Shown: in pieces, positions 1-12,948 of the stretch
How positions within the stretch are numbered: position 1 is the stretch's first letter
Layout: each line of letters opens with the position of its first letter
Source of the DNA: Acanthosoma haemorrhoidale
Lineage: Eukaryota; Arthropoda; Insecta; Hemiptera; Acanthosomatidae
Assembly: GCA_930367205.1 (NCBI GenBank)
Contig: OV884011.1
Coordinates: 41,925,754 to 41,989,753, forward strand
Length of the DNA stretch: 64,000 nucleotides
Direction of reading: 5' to 3'
Program-made: the position numbers and the translations under genes
The notes under the pieces: model-generated
What the model saw: the letters and a program-made list of their open reading frames with translations, nothing else
Databases searched by the model: none
Told to the model about the DNA's origin: nothing

Positions 1-2250
1 TTAGAGAACCAAATGAGCCCTAAAAATCATACACCAATCGTATCATAAAACAAACAAATTGTGGTTCTATAAGACTCATTGCTTCAGAGCAAGTGCTTTC
101 GTCTGTTCTACGAAGTCATCTTCAGGCTTAATCAATAAATACTAAAAAAATTAGGTTTGAGACAAATTTTATTAAAGGGGTGATAAAAATACTTCTTTTT
201 GACGGTTACTTTAAAAGTTCTAATTTTTCTCTTAAGTTTGATTCACATGCCAGAAAAAATGTGTTAGATCTCATTAAAAAAAACAAAACAATGTGGTATG
301 AAGTGCAACTTTTTATTTTTTTGGCTCTACCTCCAACAAGGGCTGCGAAAAAAGTTTTTAACACGTTATTCATGACAGGTTGACGACATCATAAATTAAT
401 CAAGAAAGACTTTGGGAATTTTATTATTATATCCTACTCGATATGGCAAAAAACATTCAGTATTGATACACTTACATTAATATAATTACAATAACTAAGG
501 CAACCTTTAATAATTTGTTTCTTGATATACGTAATTCCTAATTAGAACTTCCAAGTAAAATTTCATAGCTTTAGGCTAAAGTAGAGAGAATAGAGAGGAA
601 CTATTACAAAACTTTTTGTTATTATTAGCTGTCAAGTTACACCTAATTATATTTTATGCGGTTGGAATCAGATGAAATATAGCATGTCTATAATCAAATG
701 GGGGGCTTACAAACAACAGATAGTACAGACATGAATCTGATTTAAAACAATCAAAACTTTAATAAAAAAATATATATAGAAGGAGCTAATGTGCCACCTC
801 GTTTATTTATGAACCAAGTCAGTATATCACTTTTTGTTTTGTAGATCGAGTTTATCGTACTTATCCAGACCAGAGCAGGCAGAACAAATTGTCGAATCAT
901 CTGATCTTGTAGTCAATGCACAGGTGCAACGGTTTCTGCGTTCCCATGCCACATGCATTTCCGGTTCCTTGCCCCCCCTAGACTAAATAATAATAAGGAA
1001 TCCGATCTTACCATCTGTGACCATCGTTCGATCTGTGACTATATCACTGGGCGTTCGGGTGTTGTTGACTTCAACAGACTTTGCTCCTGTATGTACGATA
1101 CAACAGGCTGTGATGAAAACTGCAGCGCACAACTTGAAACCCATTTTCGAGCGAATAACTCTGTCATGTATCTTTGACAAGTGGTAAGGTCCTGCAAAGC
1201 TTCCTACATCTTATAGACACTTCCCGACGGGATTATCCCCGCCATGTCTGCAGAGATTACACCCATAAGTGTCTTGCAAACAGGTGCACGGGGACGGCCA
1301 TATCAACTCGCTGAGAAAAACAACTTATTAATCTTGAGTTGTGGGATCAGTCTAAGCTGGGATTCACGTGTATCGGTTTGGCTCGGCGACGTCACGTAAA
1401 CTATGCTGAATGTTTGTAATGCGACTTAAAAGTGACAGAAAGCACAGATGTGTAACCTTCTTTTACAATCCATTTGTTAAGAATGCAAGATTCCAAAAAA
1501 CGTTGTTCAAACACAATAAAGTCTTATGTTCGTTCTCCCGTCCTTCTTTTGGTCCTTTGATCTTTTCACAATAAGTTTACTGTATCCTTAAATACTGCCC
1601 TACTCAATCAGGTCTATGTAACAGAGCCTCCAGTATTATAGCAGGTATGCTTTCTCTTGCCTGCTTATAAATTGATAAAACACACTAATGCTCTTTAATG
1701 AAGTTTTACTGTGTTTACTGCCAGGAAAGCATAGTCAGTTTTTTTTTTAAACCAGTGCTGATGTTGGAAAGTGCAATTTATACATTGATGCTAATCCACA
1801 AAATATTCATTTTTATCGTGTTGGAAGGTTTATTAAAAATCTACAGTTAGTCTAATTTTTAATTCATCGGTATCTATCTCAGGTGTCCAACACCTAAAAA
1901 TCAATTCAGAAAAAACATTATGTGCTTGTTACGCACTTATGTTACGCAGTTACTCCGATCGTTTCGTCATGCAACGGCAGTATGGAGGAAATGAAAGAGG
2001 AACCTGGTTCAACTTAGCCCGACGGCAGGAAATAATCATTAACCTCCGATCATGATGAGTAGGGAATATAATTTACGGTACCGACATTATAGTAAAACTG
2101 TAAGTGCATTATAATATTTAAAATAATACGCGTAAACTACTGATGATATCACATTTAAAATTCTCTGCAGCACCTGGAGACATCGAGTTTAAAGTGCTTG
2201 TTATTCTATAAAAAATAATATAATCAAAATATTTAGCAGAATATTCTTCG
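1..2250. other. AT-rich intergenic region, nothing recognised
   Basis: No gene is recognised here. Short open frames (for example 953-1177 on + and 983-1180 on -) overlap one another and have no recognisable domain. A pyrimidine tract ending in TAG at about 843 is followed by an open stretch that could be an exon, but I found no partner exon. The region ends at the poly-T tract of a Jockey element. Confidence 0.5.
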
Positions 2251-2251
2251 A

Positions 2252-4580
2252 TTTTTTTTTTTTTTTTTTTTTCCTTAGCTCTCAAACTTATAAAAAATAG
2301 GATGTGGGAAAAATAAAATGCAAATTATTTTGGGTTGATGAGTGCCTTTCACTAAGGGGAGTCCCCCATTTGAAGGATGTATGAGAAGGATATAGGGTGT
2401 GCCTAAAGGAGGCGGGTGGATTCGGGAAGGTAGTGAGAGTCTACCGAGGGTGGAGCCTAGGGGTACCTAGGCAATGGTTTGTAGTCGGCCAGGTCAAGCC
2501 TGGCCAGCCCCGGCAGGGGCCTGAAATAACAAGATCGACCCTGCCTAAGCAGGTAGTAGGGGCACGTGGCTCCGGTTGAGTTGGCCGGGAGATCGGCCTC
2601 GATCTCTCGGCTGGGTGTAGATCGTTCAGTCCTTGGGTTCTATGACGTCTGTCATCCTCCAGGCTTCGGCGGTCCAGCAGTGCTTCCATCTGGCGGGCAT
2701 TGGTGGTGGTTGAAGGTCGGAGAATAGTGGGTTGTGGCTATGTCTGAGTGAGTCAAAAAATTTGATGTGCCTCCTCTTGATAAAATCTTGAATGGTGAGC
2801 AATTCAAACTTTTTATGCATCTCGTCTGCCTTCATTCGGTCGAACGGGGTATGTTTGAGGGAGGTGCGGAGAACTCTGTTCTGAAATTGCTGGAGCGTTA
2901 GGAGAGTGTTAGGAGTCAGATACTTGAAGAGAGGGGTCCCATACATCAAAGCAGGTCTTAGGACGCTCTGGTATATCAGCAGCTTGAGGCGTACCAATAA
3001 AGCCGGGCTGTGAAGTAGGTGTCCGAGGCTGAAGAATTTCTTCCTAACACTCTTTAATTTCTTGCCGGGATGCGTTGTGAACGACAAGTGCCTACCGAGG
3101 GTGATCCCGAGGTAGCAAAGCTTGTTGCTTACAGGGCACTCTTTGCCGTCTAAGACGAAGGATTTCGGGAGCTTCTTTTTTCCGGATTTGTAACTGAATA
3201 TAATTCCTTGCGTCTTGGCCGGGTTGACTTGAATGTGGACGGCATCGAGTTTCTCGGCGATCCGTTGACTAGCGCTCTCAGCGAATTTCAGGGCTCTGGA
3301 GGGATTGATGCTAGTGCTGTAAACACCTATATCGTCTGCATACGCGGATACCTCGCAGTTGGGGTACGAGGCTCCTACGATGTGGGTGGTGTAAATGTTG
3401 AACAGCAGGGGGCCTAGCACCGATCCTTGGGGGACACCGGCAGTGTAGTTTCTTCGGGTCGTAGACGTAGTGCCTATACGAACCGAAAAAGTTCTGCCTG
3501 TAAGGTAGGATCTTATCAGGTTCTGCAGCTGATCCGAGAATTCGTATTCCCTCAGACGTTGGAGTAGGATGTAGTGGTCCACAGAGTCGAAAGCTTTCGA
3601 ACAGTCCAGAGAAATCATAGCGGTAGCTCTGTTGCTCCGGACGTTCGATGCGACGCGGTGTTGCAATCTCACCAGGTTGTTGTTCGCGCTTAAGCCTGTG
3701 CTGAAACCAGTCTGCACTGGTGGGATGACTTCTTGTGACTCGCAGTGCCCGGAGAGATGTACGTGGATGATTCTCTCGAACAGCTTCGAGAGTTGAGTCA
3801 GCAGATTGATGGGGTGGTAATGAGATGGCTCATAACCGCTTTTCGCTGGTTTCAGAAGGGGGACCACTACAGCGTGCTTCCAGTTCTGGGGGAAATAGTG
3901 CAGCCTGAAGCAGGAGTTCAACACGTTCGTTATGAATGAGATTCCTTTCCTCGGCAGCTGCTTGAGTAGGATGTTCTGGATGGAATCCTGACCTGGGGCC
4001 TTCTTGCCGGTCGTTCTTCGAATGAATGCAGTGCATTGCCGGTGTGAGGTGTAGATTTCGGTAGTGGTGGGGAGGGTGGGGGAGGGGGGGTCGAGTGCTC
4101 CTATTGGCTGTCCCTGGCCACGACTGACTTCCTCATAATGGGCCGCCAAGATGTCCGCTTGTTCGGTGGTGGAAATGAACTGCCCGTTCACGGCCAGCCT
4201 TACACCGTTCTTTTTGGACCTGCAGGTCTTCACAAGCTTCCACAATTGCTTGTGATCACCGTGGAGACTGGTGAGGCGATCTTCCCAAATCGAATTTTTC
4301 CACTGGGCCATCAGGGACTTAACTTGGTTTGTGAGAGCATTTAAAACCGGTTTTAAGTCCCTGTTTTTGGTCCTAAACCACCTGTTCTTGATGTTATTAC
4401 GCTGTCTAATCAGTTGTAGGATGTGATCCGGAGGTTTTCTCAGAGAAGGGGGCTTCGGAGTAAATTTCAGGATCGATGCATCGACAGCTCGATCGATGAC
4501 GTCCTGTAGCTGATAGTGAAATTGTGGATATCAAGCATTAACAGGTTTCTGACCGCAGGGTTATGACCATGCCATTCCAA
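2252..4580 (-). mobile_element. Jockey-like non-LTR retrotransposon, 5'-truncated (family 1, copy A)
   Basis: A 21-bp T run at 2252-2272 is the poly(A) tail of an element on the - strand. It is followed upward by about 350 bp of 3' UTR and a long reverse-transcriptase frame. The same tail and 3' UTR recur at 44230-44640 and, as fragments, at 52575-52735 and 47952-47999, so this is a dispersed family. Homology to the linker between endonuclease and RT runs to about 4530. A weaker stretch in another frame, possibly the end of the endonuclease domain, reaches about 4580. The endonuclease proper and ORF1 are missing. I found no target-site duplication. Confidence 0.88.
2626..4530 (-). CDS. Reverse transcriptase of Jockey-like retrotransposon (partial ORF2)
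   Basis: This would be the ORF2 polyprotein of a non-LTR retrotransposon, which makes cDNA directly at the nicked target. The frame is open for about 635 codons from 4530 down to the stop at 2626. The first Met in frame is at 4311, but linker-like sequence continues above it, so the frame is a truncated ORF2 without a natural start. Visible RT motifs include PGQDSIQN, a CSKAFDSVDH block (first catalytic Asp), GVPQGSVLGPLLFNIY and the active-site SAYADDIGVYS. The Cys-rich C-terminal tail with LKLLIYQSVLRPALMYG is typical of Jockey/CR1-type enzymes. The catalytic core is intact, unlike the related copy at 44230. It probably has no host function, and the missing endonuclease makes independent movement unlikely. 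Confidence 0.85.
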   Translation of the reverse strand, partial: YPQFHYQLQDVIDRAVDASILKFTPKPPSLRKPPDHILQLIRQRNNIKNRWFRTKNRDLKPVLNALTNQVKSLMAQWKNSIWEDRLTSLHGDHKQLWKLVKTCRSKKNGVRLAVNGQFISTTEQADILAAHYEEVSRGQGQPIGALDPPSPTLPTTTEIYTSHRQCTAFIRRTTGKKAPGQDSIQNILLKQLPRKGISFITNVLNSCFRLHYFPQNWKHAVVVPLLKPAKSGYEPSHYHPINLLTQLSKLFERIIHVHLSGHCESQEVIPPVQTGFSTGLSANNNLVRLQHRVASNVRSNRATAMISLDCSKAFDSVDHYILLQRLREYEFSDQLQNLIRSYLTGRTFSVRIGTTSTTRRNYTAGVPQGSVLGPLLFNIYTTHIVGASYPNCEVSAYADDIGVYSTSINPSRALKFAESASQRIAEKLDAVHIQVNPAKTQGIIFSYKSGKKKLPKSFVLDGKECPVSNKLCYLGITLGRHLSFTTHPGKKLKSVRKKFFSLGHLLHSPALLVRLKLLIYQSVLRPALMYGTPLFKYLTPNTLLTLQQFQNRVLRTSLKHTPFDRMKADEMHKKFELLTIQDFIKRRHIKFFDSLRHSHNPLFSDLQPPPMPARWKHCWTAEAWRMTDVIEPKD

Positions 4581-7500
4581 ATTAATTGTATTTATCAATA
4601 TTTATTTGAGAATAATTCAACACAATTTAGCTTTCAGGTTGTAAGTTTGTTTAGAATAAAGGAATACTGTTATAAATAGCGAGTTAACCCAAAAATGTGA
4701 GATTCCAGGAGTAAATGACGGGCTAATCAATGGTGCAAGTGTCTTAGCCGAATCATTAGAAGTCTTTGAGAAAAATTCACTTAATTTTACCTAAGAGTTG
4801 TCGCTGGGTTCGTAATTTGGAATAGTCATAAACCTCATATACAATAAAAGACTGTTGGTACACTGTAGCCATTTTGTAGAGTTCATGTATAGGAAACAAA
4901 TTAAACTATGGTACCACTAACACCATAATAGGTGTCGTTAAAATTCATCAATAAGACTTGGAACTTCCACGTGACAAATTTCACGAGCAGACTGTTAGAA
5001 ACAAGGGAAAATGAGTTTCCCTCTGTGATTTATTTTCTGTTACTCGAATAGTGAATGACAAATGAGAATCAAAGCGAGAGTTCCACAGATCCTCTGGATT
5101 TGAGTTAAAAATCTTCCTGTAACTATTCACATTAGATCTCAAAGCTACAGCCTTCGGGTATCGTAAGGATAAGGTGGCTTGCTTAGGAGCTTACAAGAGG
5201 ATTTGGATGAGTGGATAGGGTTTGGTGGAATTAAGAGAATCTTCAAGCAAATGGAGCAATAAAAACAGTACGTACGTGGAGATAATTGTGAAGGGCGCTA
5301 TGTTAACAGCAGAAAAAAATAAGGTCTGAAGATGTTTGGCATAGTTTCCAGCTTCTAATCAGCCAGGTGCAGGTGAGTATTATTGAAGAGATATCGCTAA
5401 TGAATATCTTTCTGAATCCATATATTCTATAATGGATGTGTGGTTGTATAAAGTCTTTACGGATAAAGTATAAATTACAAGGTGTAATGTTTTTTTAGGT
5501 TCTTACCATGCTTTATTATTTATTTTCAGTATTCTGAATTTTCATGAAAGTTTAAATGGGCTGGATGATCAATTGGTGTATGGTAAGCATCCTTTCAAGT
5601 GATTTGATTCTTTGAGGTCGTGTAGAAGCAGTCTAGATTGATTTTTGAGAGATGAATTACTTTCGCACAAGGTACCGTGTTGAAGAAAGTAGTTGTTTGA
5701 GATAGAAATATCTCAAAATGTGTTTGCGTTAGACCACTTTCAGCATCAGTTTACCGCTTCAGAATTTAATTTTAGGATAACAGCTATGCTGTTGGTAATT
5801 AATTTTGGGCACAATACAGAGGATAAGAACTGCGTTTTAGGTCAATCTCTCTTAAATTTATAATTTATTTCGTGCGTGTTTTTGGCTCGTCATTAGTATA
5901 GATGCACCTTTGATTAGGGCAAGAGGAGAAACTTCTTGACCAGCTCTCACAAGATAATGCCTAACATGACCCCAGACTTTATCTAAGGTGCTTTGATCAT
6001 CTAAGAATCTATCAGAAAACTCCATTACAAAGCTTTTATCCATATCTGGCGACAACGGTTTAATTACCGAAGTTTGTTTATGTTATCCTGCTGAGTAACC
6101 CGACTAAAAGAAAAAAAATCAAGAACTTTTCAACATATTACTAAAAAGGTTTTGAACATGAGCAAAGACTTTTTGCCAAGCCTGAAAGGTGAGGTTACTT
6201 TAGTTCAGGCTACAGCGAGCGGCTAGCTGCTTACTTTAGAGCGGCCATTCATCTTTCAATATCTAAATGCCTATGTTAGTTCTACGACAGCGATCCTAAA
6301 ACGCTTCTGATATAAGGTAAAACACCTAAATCGAAAATTACATTGCTCATGTAAAACGTCACACATTTCTTTTCCTAAATTTTGTTTTATTTTTACTTAC
6401 GTGTGGAGGAAAACTCCAATAAAACTAATCTATAATCTCAAAAGATACAATCACCGTCGGATTTTCAATAAGGTTGTAATACTAGAGTGGGATTTAATTT
6501 GGATGATCCCACTAATACGTTAACGATACACCACTGCCAGCAATATCCGGTTACAGACCCTTCTCTTGAAAAAAGATGGCGGCCGGAACGTGACACTAAG
6601 AATGGAATCACACCGTCTCCTAAGATTGAGAGCTTACAGTTTTTTTTATAGTTTTTTTTCAAGTGACTAGTTTGCATTACATCTTATCTTAGGATTAAGA
6701 GTTCTTAAATAATTTTCTATTTAGTTTCTTACTGAGCAACTAAAAGATAGTCTCCAGACTTCATGATGGATGGCCCTTAGATACATGTTTACACTAATGT
6801 TAGTGTATCATCAGGAACCCTTCGCTGCAATAAATGACAACAAGGGAGCCCAGAGACACCTAAGTCCACCTAAGCAACATAGGTAGAGTTGGCTCAATGT
6901 CCTGGTTACCAATAATAAACTAAGGGAGATTATTATTACAACCTCGGCTTAGAGCTTGGAATACATCCTACATTTTACAGAAATTTTAAATTTTATTTGA
7001 AATTAATTTCCACCATTTCCAGGAGAGAGAGTTATTAAAGTACAGTAAGTTCTGCCAATGTAACCCTGGGAGACTGCTTATGGGTTGGGGTCCTTGGTTT
7101 CTCGTATGCTGCTACTCAGGGCTTGGAGTAGCAGTTCTCAAAGAGCATGTTTAGCTCCGAGGATTTGGGGGCATTCGGATTTTTCCGAGAACATTCACAA
7201 TTATTTAAACATCTATGCTGATGTGTGAAATATTGGTAGGCATCATGGTTTCTACCCATATCCTCGGATCAGTCCTCGTGTCCTTAAAATGAGAGTACGT
7301 GTCCTGCCCACCAGACAGGTGGGACTGGGTACACATCAAACCTCAGTGGACGATGATTCGTAATTACTATTGTAAATAACTTTAAAGTCAGGCCTAATTA
7401 TAGCTGCAATATATATTTTTAAACAATCTATTTTTTTTTCACAGTTGACAAATGCAAAAGTTAGTCTGAAATCGAATGCTTCCGATATATGGTCTCCCAG

Positions 7501-7590
7501 TTTTCTTTTGCCTTCGTATCAAAGATTTTTTGATTGCTCGGAGGCTAGACCAAAGCTTTAAACCACTATAGAGAACCCATCACTGTGGCG
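4581..7590. other. Intergenic region, nothing recognised
   Basis: About 3 kb of AT-rich sequence. Small open frames at 5858-6055 (-) and 6465-6677 (-) have no recognisable domain and no splice context I could support. Confidence 0.5.
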
Positions 7591-7721
7591 TACGTCAGTT
7601 AAGAGAGGGGGAAACTAGTGTACGAATTAGCCGCAGGTGGGGGAACCCCCCACCACCGCTGGCCTGACTATATAAGCAGCCAGATTTGAGGCATTCGACA
7701 GATATCTGGTAATCAACAAAA

Positions 7722-8990
7722 ATGGTAAATCACCATATACTAAAATTTAACTGTGATGGTCTCCTGGCCAAAATAGATTAGGTAGAAGCGTTGATAGCAC
7801 TCTACCAACCAGATATTGTAGTTTTGACAGACACGAGGGTGTCTACACAATCGATCCACATCAAAGGTTATTCTACTGCCATAGAAAGGGTCACCGGTTA
7901 CGGTGCTGTTCTCATTACTGTACGCCTTGGTATCAATTGGAAGGAAGTGGCTTCACCACTGACTACAACTAATCCCAGGCTTCACCACCTCACAGTTAAG
8001 GTAAATTTTGGGAAACCCATTTACCTTACCACTCTATATAGAAGAACCGCGCAGAGGTCTAACCACTGGGTGGTGGGAGATCTCAATGCAAGACACGCTG
8101 TGGTACAATACCGCAACAAACGGCTGGGGGACTCCTGGTGAGGACGCCGTTTACGGTCGTCCATCCCCAAACTTTTACTTTTCGACATAGAGGTAACACG
8201 CAGGCCACCTCAACAATTACTTACTGACAAGACAACCCCACCGTATCACTAGCACCAGGGCACGACGGGATACAAACAGTGCTGTTCAAACAAATGCCGA
8301 GGAGAGGGATAGTACAACTCGCAAACTTATACAACTCTTGTATAATATTGCGGTACTTTCCTGACACTTGGAAACAACATATCTTGTTTCACTTCCTCAA
8401 GCCAGCAAAGAGGGGAGATCACCCAGCCCACTACCACCCGATCAGCTTGCTACCGCAAATGGGAAAAATTTTCGAGAAAATTATATTGAATTATCTCAAA
8501 AATTACGGGAAATGACATCATTCCGCCAGCAGACTGGATTTCAATCCAGTATGCGCGCAGAGCATCCCCTTCTGAAGCTACAGTCATAAGCTAGCCATAA
8601 CATGAATAGAAACATAGCCACGGCTATCCCCCGGGCGGGGGAATGCCCGGAGCAACTCTATTCAATTCTGGCTAGCTTCCTGAACAACAGATCGATGCGA
8701 GTACGGGTGGGTGATAGCTTCTCCGAAGCTGTGTCACTGACCTGTGGAGTACCCCAAGGGGCAGTTCTATCACCTGTACTGTTCAACGTGTACACGTCTG
8801 AAATAGTAGAAGCCTGATATAAAAACACAACAGTTACTGCTTTCGCTGAGGACATAGTGGTGTACAGTAGCAGCTTAGCATCATGAGCGCCAAGGTAGCT
8901 CTTAGACAGGCTGAAGTAGCTTGTAACTAGATCAGTGACAGATTGGGGAGACTTAATATCTCTGTAAACGTGGTAAGACTAAAGGATGAA
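7722..8990 (+). mobile_element. Jockey-like retrotransposon, decayed and internally deleted (family 2)
   Basis: The first part, from an ATG at 7722, encodes a decayed AP-type endonuclease. It has LKFNCDGLLAKID, then a stop at 7779, then YQPDIVVLTDTR and WVVGDLNARH in shifting frames. At about 8200 it jumps to RT sequence (PGHDGIQ-like, ILRYFPDTWKQ, CGVPQGAVLSPVLFNVYTS), so the segment between is deleted. The RT active site reads FAED in place of YADD. The sequence stops at about 8990, before the C-terminal domain, with no poly(A). The 7590-7720 stretch, including a TATATAA, may be its 5' UTR. The copy is dead. Confidence 0.8.
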
Positions 8991-8991
8991 C

Positions 8992-9519
8992 TCAGCTATC
9001 ACCCACCCGCACCCGCAACGATCTGTTTTTCAGGAAGCTAGCAAGAATTGAATAGAGTTGTTCCGGGCATTCCCGGTCGCAGAGCATTTGACACAGTGTC
9101 CCGTGATACACCGAGTCGAACGCTTGGGTGCAATCAATGGAAATCATAGCCGTGGCTATGTTTCTATTCATATTATGGCTAGCTTCTGACTGTACCTTCA
9201 GAAGGGGGTGCTCTGTGCTCATACTGGATTGGAATCCAGTCTGCTCTGGTGGAATGATGTCGTTTTCCGAGCAGTAATCTTTGAGATAATTCAAAAGCAA
9301 AAAATTTTTCCCATCTGAGGTAACAGGCTGATCGGGCGGGTGATGGCAGCTGGGCTGGGTGATCTCCGCTCTTGGCTGGCTTTAGTAATGGGAACAAGAT
9401 GGCTTGTTTCCAAGTGTCAGGAATGTACCGCAATCTTATACTAGAGTCGTATAAGTTTGCTAGTTGTACTATCCCTCTCCTCGCCATTTGTTTGAGCGCA
9501 CTGTTTGTATCCCGTCGTG
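8992..9519 (-). mobile_element. Second family-2 Jockey fragment, inverted relative to its neighbour
   Basis: On the - strand, 9519 down to 8992 encodes the same RT segment as 8260-8720 on the + strand: RRGIVQLANLYDSS, PDTWKQAILFPLLKPAKSGDHPA, then SIDCTQAFDSVYH and RSLRVRVGDS. The frame shifts once near 9310. It begins and ends inside the RT domain and has no tail. With the + copy it forms an imperfect inverted repeat about 460-530 bp per arm with a spacer of about 270 bp. Confidence 0.8.
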
Positions 9520-12070
9520 AAGAGAGAAGAGAGGGACTTTTAATTATTTGTAATTAAGAGGTGGCCACAACAGCTCACTGACTCAGAACGATTGAATAAA
9601 GATGTCACTGACGGTGAGTTACCACTTGATAAAAATAAATTCACTAACAAACAATCAAAATTATTTAATTAAGGTATGCCCCAACCATTTAATTCCTAAA
9701 TCACTCGTCCGGTCTAAAAACACGTAACTCTAAATACTGCAATTTTATATAATTTTGCAATTTACAGAGGTAAAAAGTCTTCTTTTTGGGTAAGATTGCT
9801 ATCTCCCGCCTTTATCACAACCAGCCTCTGGTGTACCTGAGACCATAATTGACTAAGACCCCGAAATTTACGTACTACTGCTGACCATCGTAATCACATT
9901 GTAAAACGTATTTTACGTATTTTTTTGCGTTGAATCCACTAAGACCAAAATCGAGTCGATAGGACCAACGGTTAAGAAAAAATAGAGATTTTTTTGTTTT
10001 GTTTTTCACTCTTCAGGTCTTTGGCATCACTGTTCGGTGTGGGTTCACCGATATCTGAATTAGTTAGCCACCCTGGTGGTGACGATGCTGCTGTAGACTA
10101 GTTACAGACAATCTTCTGAAAAATAGCTAATCTGCTGGAGAAAAGAAATTATAAATATATAAACTTTAGTGGAGAAAGTCTTAGCGCGCACTGTGAACCT
10201 TCCTCTGTGGCTGCCAAGGGAGGACTGAGGGCCAATTCTTGCTAAAATCCATCGGATAGAGCAAACATTACTGATTCGTTAAGAAATTGTTGTTGATTTC
10301 TTTTGAACACGATTATTTACACACATACAAAAATATACTATTTACGTGACATGCCTTTCATAATATCCAATAAGTAATAACATCATTTCAAACGAAAACC
10401 TCTCATTGCATGACGGTCTCATTCAAAGCTAGCAAATTTACGGAAATGTAATTTAAAGGCAAAGCAAATGACGTAACTCATACACATAAACATTACAGTT
10501 AAATCCTCCGTGCCTAGAATTTTCAATAAATGAAAACGATTTTATATTCCACGCGTTGTTTTTCTAGACATGTCATTTTCCTGTGACCAAATCCGTGAGA
10601 AATTTAAAACGTTAATTTAAAATCCAATATTCATAGAATCGAGTTCGATTTAGTGTTAGATATTCTCTATTTCCCAATCGAATACTAAACCAAAAGATTT
10701 CACTCCAGCTCTTCTTAAGTCAGAAATGATCCTCAATGTATTCATTACATGAGAGAAATTCATACGAATACAAACATGCTTTTCAGACATCTAGTCTAGT
10801 GACACAGTATGCTGTAGATAAGAGTGAATAGATATATTGAAATTGAGCTCAAGACAAGGAAAGAATAACACATTTCTAAGAAATTTATGTTAAGACCGAT
10901 TCTCGAAACGCGATGTCAGAAAAACTTATCCATTTGTCCTGTAGACTTAGATCTAATGCCTGAGATTAGTTAAACCACCTTTAAATCATCTATTATTTAA
11001 GTTAAATAACGCAGATAATAAATTCATTATAGATTAGTGGCAACTAATCGTTTTGAAAATTCTGTAGATCCGCCAGAGTAATAAAAATTACATTAATTTC
11101 GAAAAAAATCATTGTTAGCCGTGTGTATTGTTAGCACCTCTCCGTTTCTGTCTTGCACTCTTAGTACTCTTTACTAAACCGTACTCTTAAAAAGTACTGT
11201 TTAGACCACCGTACTTAAGAAAAACCACTCTGACCGAAATAATTGACTAGTTAAGTTATGTATTGGTCACAAATTGAGACTTAATCCTTGCAATTGAGAA
11301 AAGTTTGGAGTTCGCAATCCACTTCACACGGTGAATCCTACTAACTACACCACATTGTCCCTGATTGGAGATCCCCTTTCAGCTAGAAATACTTAGTTCA
11401 TGGTCTTGTGTTCAGGATTTACTGATCTTGTTGTATGCTTCTATGTTATATGTGAGCAACGCTTTTAACTTTAGTAGTATTGGTGTATTAATTAAAATTT
11501 TTAGCTTTTTACAATATTAATTTGTCAGGTCGTCACGAGGGGGTTCCTAGTTACCCTAGCACTGGTGACGAAGTGAGGGTTGATTAGGCTATGGCCTGGA
11601 CAATCGTTTCATGATGGTCTTACTATCTGAATCATATTTGATAGGCATGTGCCCCGACAATCTACTATGTTCAGGAGAACAGGTATGGGGTAGGTAGTGT
11701 ATGTAGTTTGTGTGGTCTTGGAATGACCACGAATTCACACTTGGTATCTGAGGGAAGGCGAAATCCGCGCGGATCCCAAAGGCGAGTGTGAACCGGAGAG
11801 AGGCAGACTGGATTGCCGTGGGAGACACTACTTGGTAAATTTGCAGGGCCACGGAAACCGTCGTCCGCGAGGGAGAAGTCTCTACCAAGGAGCTGCTAGT
11901 TTTAGCGAGGCGAAGGCAGAGAATCCCACTAGGAGAGTGTGGAGTCTGACAAGGCCGGACTAAAATATACCGAGGCTAGGAAGAGAGGTCCAGAGGTTAT
12001 CATAAATGAGAAGGCCAAGTCTTGAACATCAGTGCAGCCGCAGGTCATCAGTTAGAGAGTCGTCGGGAGA
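9520..12070. other. Intergenic region, nothing recognised
   Basis: Mostly AT-rich. The 11520-12060 stretch is richer in G and C and carries a 99-codon frame (11589-11888, -) without a recognisable domain. It may be old repeat sequence. Confidence 0.4.
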
Positions 12071-12082
12071 ATGATTTACAGA
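12071..12082. repeat. Target-site duplication, left copy
   Basis: The 12-mer ATGATTTACAGA here is repeated exactly at 12949-12960, flanking the Jockey copy between them. The T run of its tail follows immediately. Confidence 0.85.
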
Positions 12083-12948
12083 TTTTTTTTTTTTTTTTTT
12101 TTCAGAACCTCAAAATAATACAATGTACAAAATAATGTAATAAAATATAATTGAATTTCAGATTTCTCCTCTTCCTGCATACACATGTATTCGGAGGAGT
12201 GCATAAACATAATAAATTTTGTTGTGGTTAAAAAGTCATAAATCATACACAACACTAGGTGATGATGACACCTTCAACTTGTCACTGACACCAAACACTA
12301 AACACTAAAACAAAACAAAACAAACTAAAACCTAGGACTAAAGCGTTCTAGCCACGACAGCGTCCTGCCATCGATGGGGGAACAGAGTGGGGGTTATAGT
12401 GTTAAACACCGGGTTTGTCAAATACTGTAAGGAGTCGAAAAATTTGATATGTCTACGCTGGATGAATTCATCCACCGTATTCAGCTCAAATATCTCATGC
12501 AGCTCACTGTTTCTTCGCTGCTCGAATGAAGTACCTCTGACCACTTTCATCAGTATACCGTTTTGGAATTGTTGGAGTTTCTTAGCTGTCGTATACGTCA
12601 GATAACGAAATAGTGGTGCACCATACAGCAGAGTAGGCCTTAGTATGCTCTTGTATATCAATAGCTTGAGACGCAGTGATAGATTGGGGGAAGTCAATAA
12701 GTGCGCAAGCCGGTAAGACTTCGTGCGTGTTAGCTTCAACTTCTTTGTAAAATGGTTACTAAAATGGAGATGTCTGTCCGATGTCTGATTTTATTACCCA
12801 GATATACTACGTTGGCTGGTGAATTTTTTCCGTTCCTACTATGTAACTAGTAGGGAGCGGGCTTTTTCCCGTTTGAAAAGAGAAAATTACACAGTCAGTC
12901 TTACCCGCGTTTACAGAGATATTGAGTCTCCCCAATCTCTCACTGATC
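12083..12948 (-). mobile_element. 5'-truncated Jockey-like retrotransposon (family 2) with intact target duplication
   Basis: The tail is the T run at 12083-12102. The 12338-12739 frame (-) encodes the C-terminal part of the RT (LRLKLLIYKSILRPTLLYGAPLF, then QRRHIKFFDSLQY). Above it, RT sequence continues in other frames up to RLGRLNISVNAG near 12900-12945, which closely matches the end of the 7722-8990 copy, so both belong to one family. The element begins exactly where the right-hand 12-bp repeat ends. It is an 866-bp insertion by target-primed reverse transcription with severe 5' truncation. Confidence 0.88.

Noticed and set aside
844..1180. Possible exon after a TAG acceptor at about 843 and overlapping 65-74 codon frames
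   Set aside because: No donor, partner exon or recognisable domain.
11589..11888. 99-codon frame on the - strand
   Set aside because: No family resemblance; lies in repeat-like sequence.
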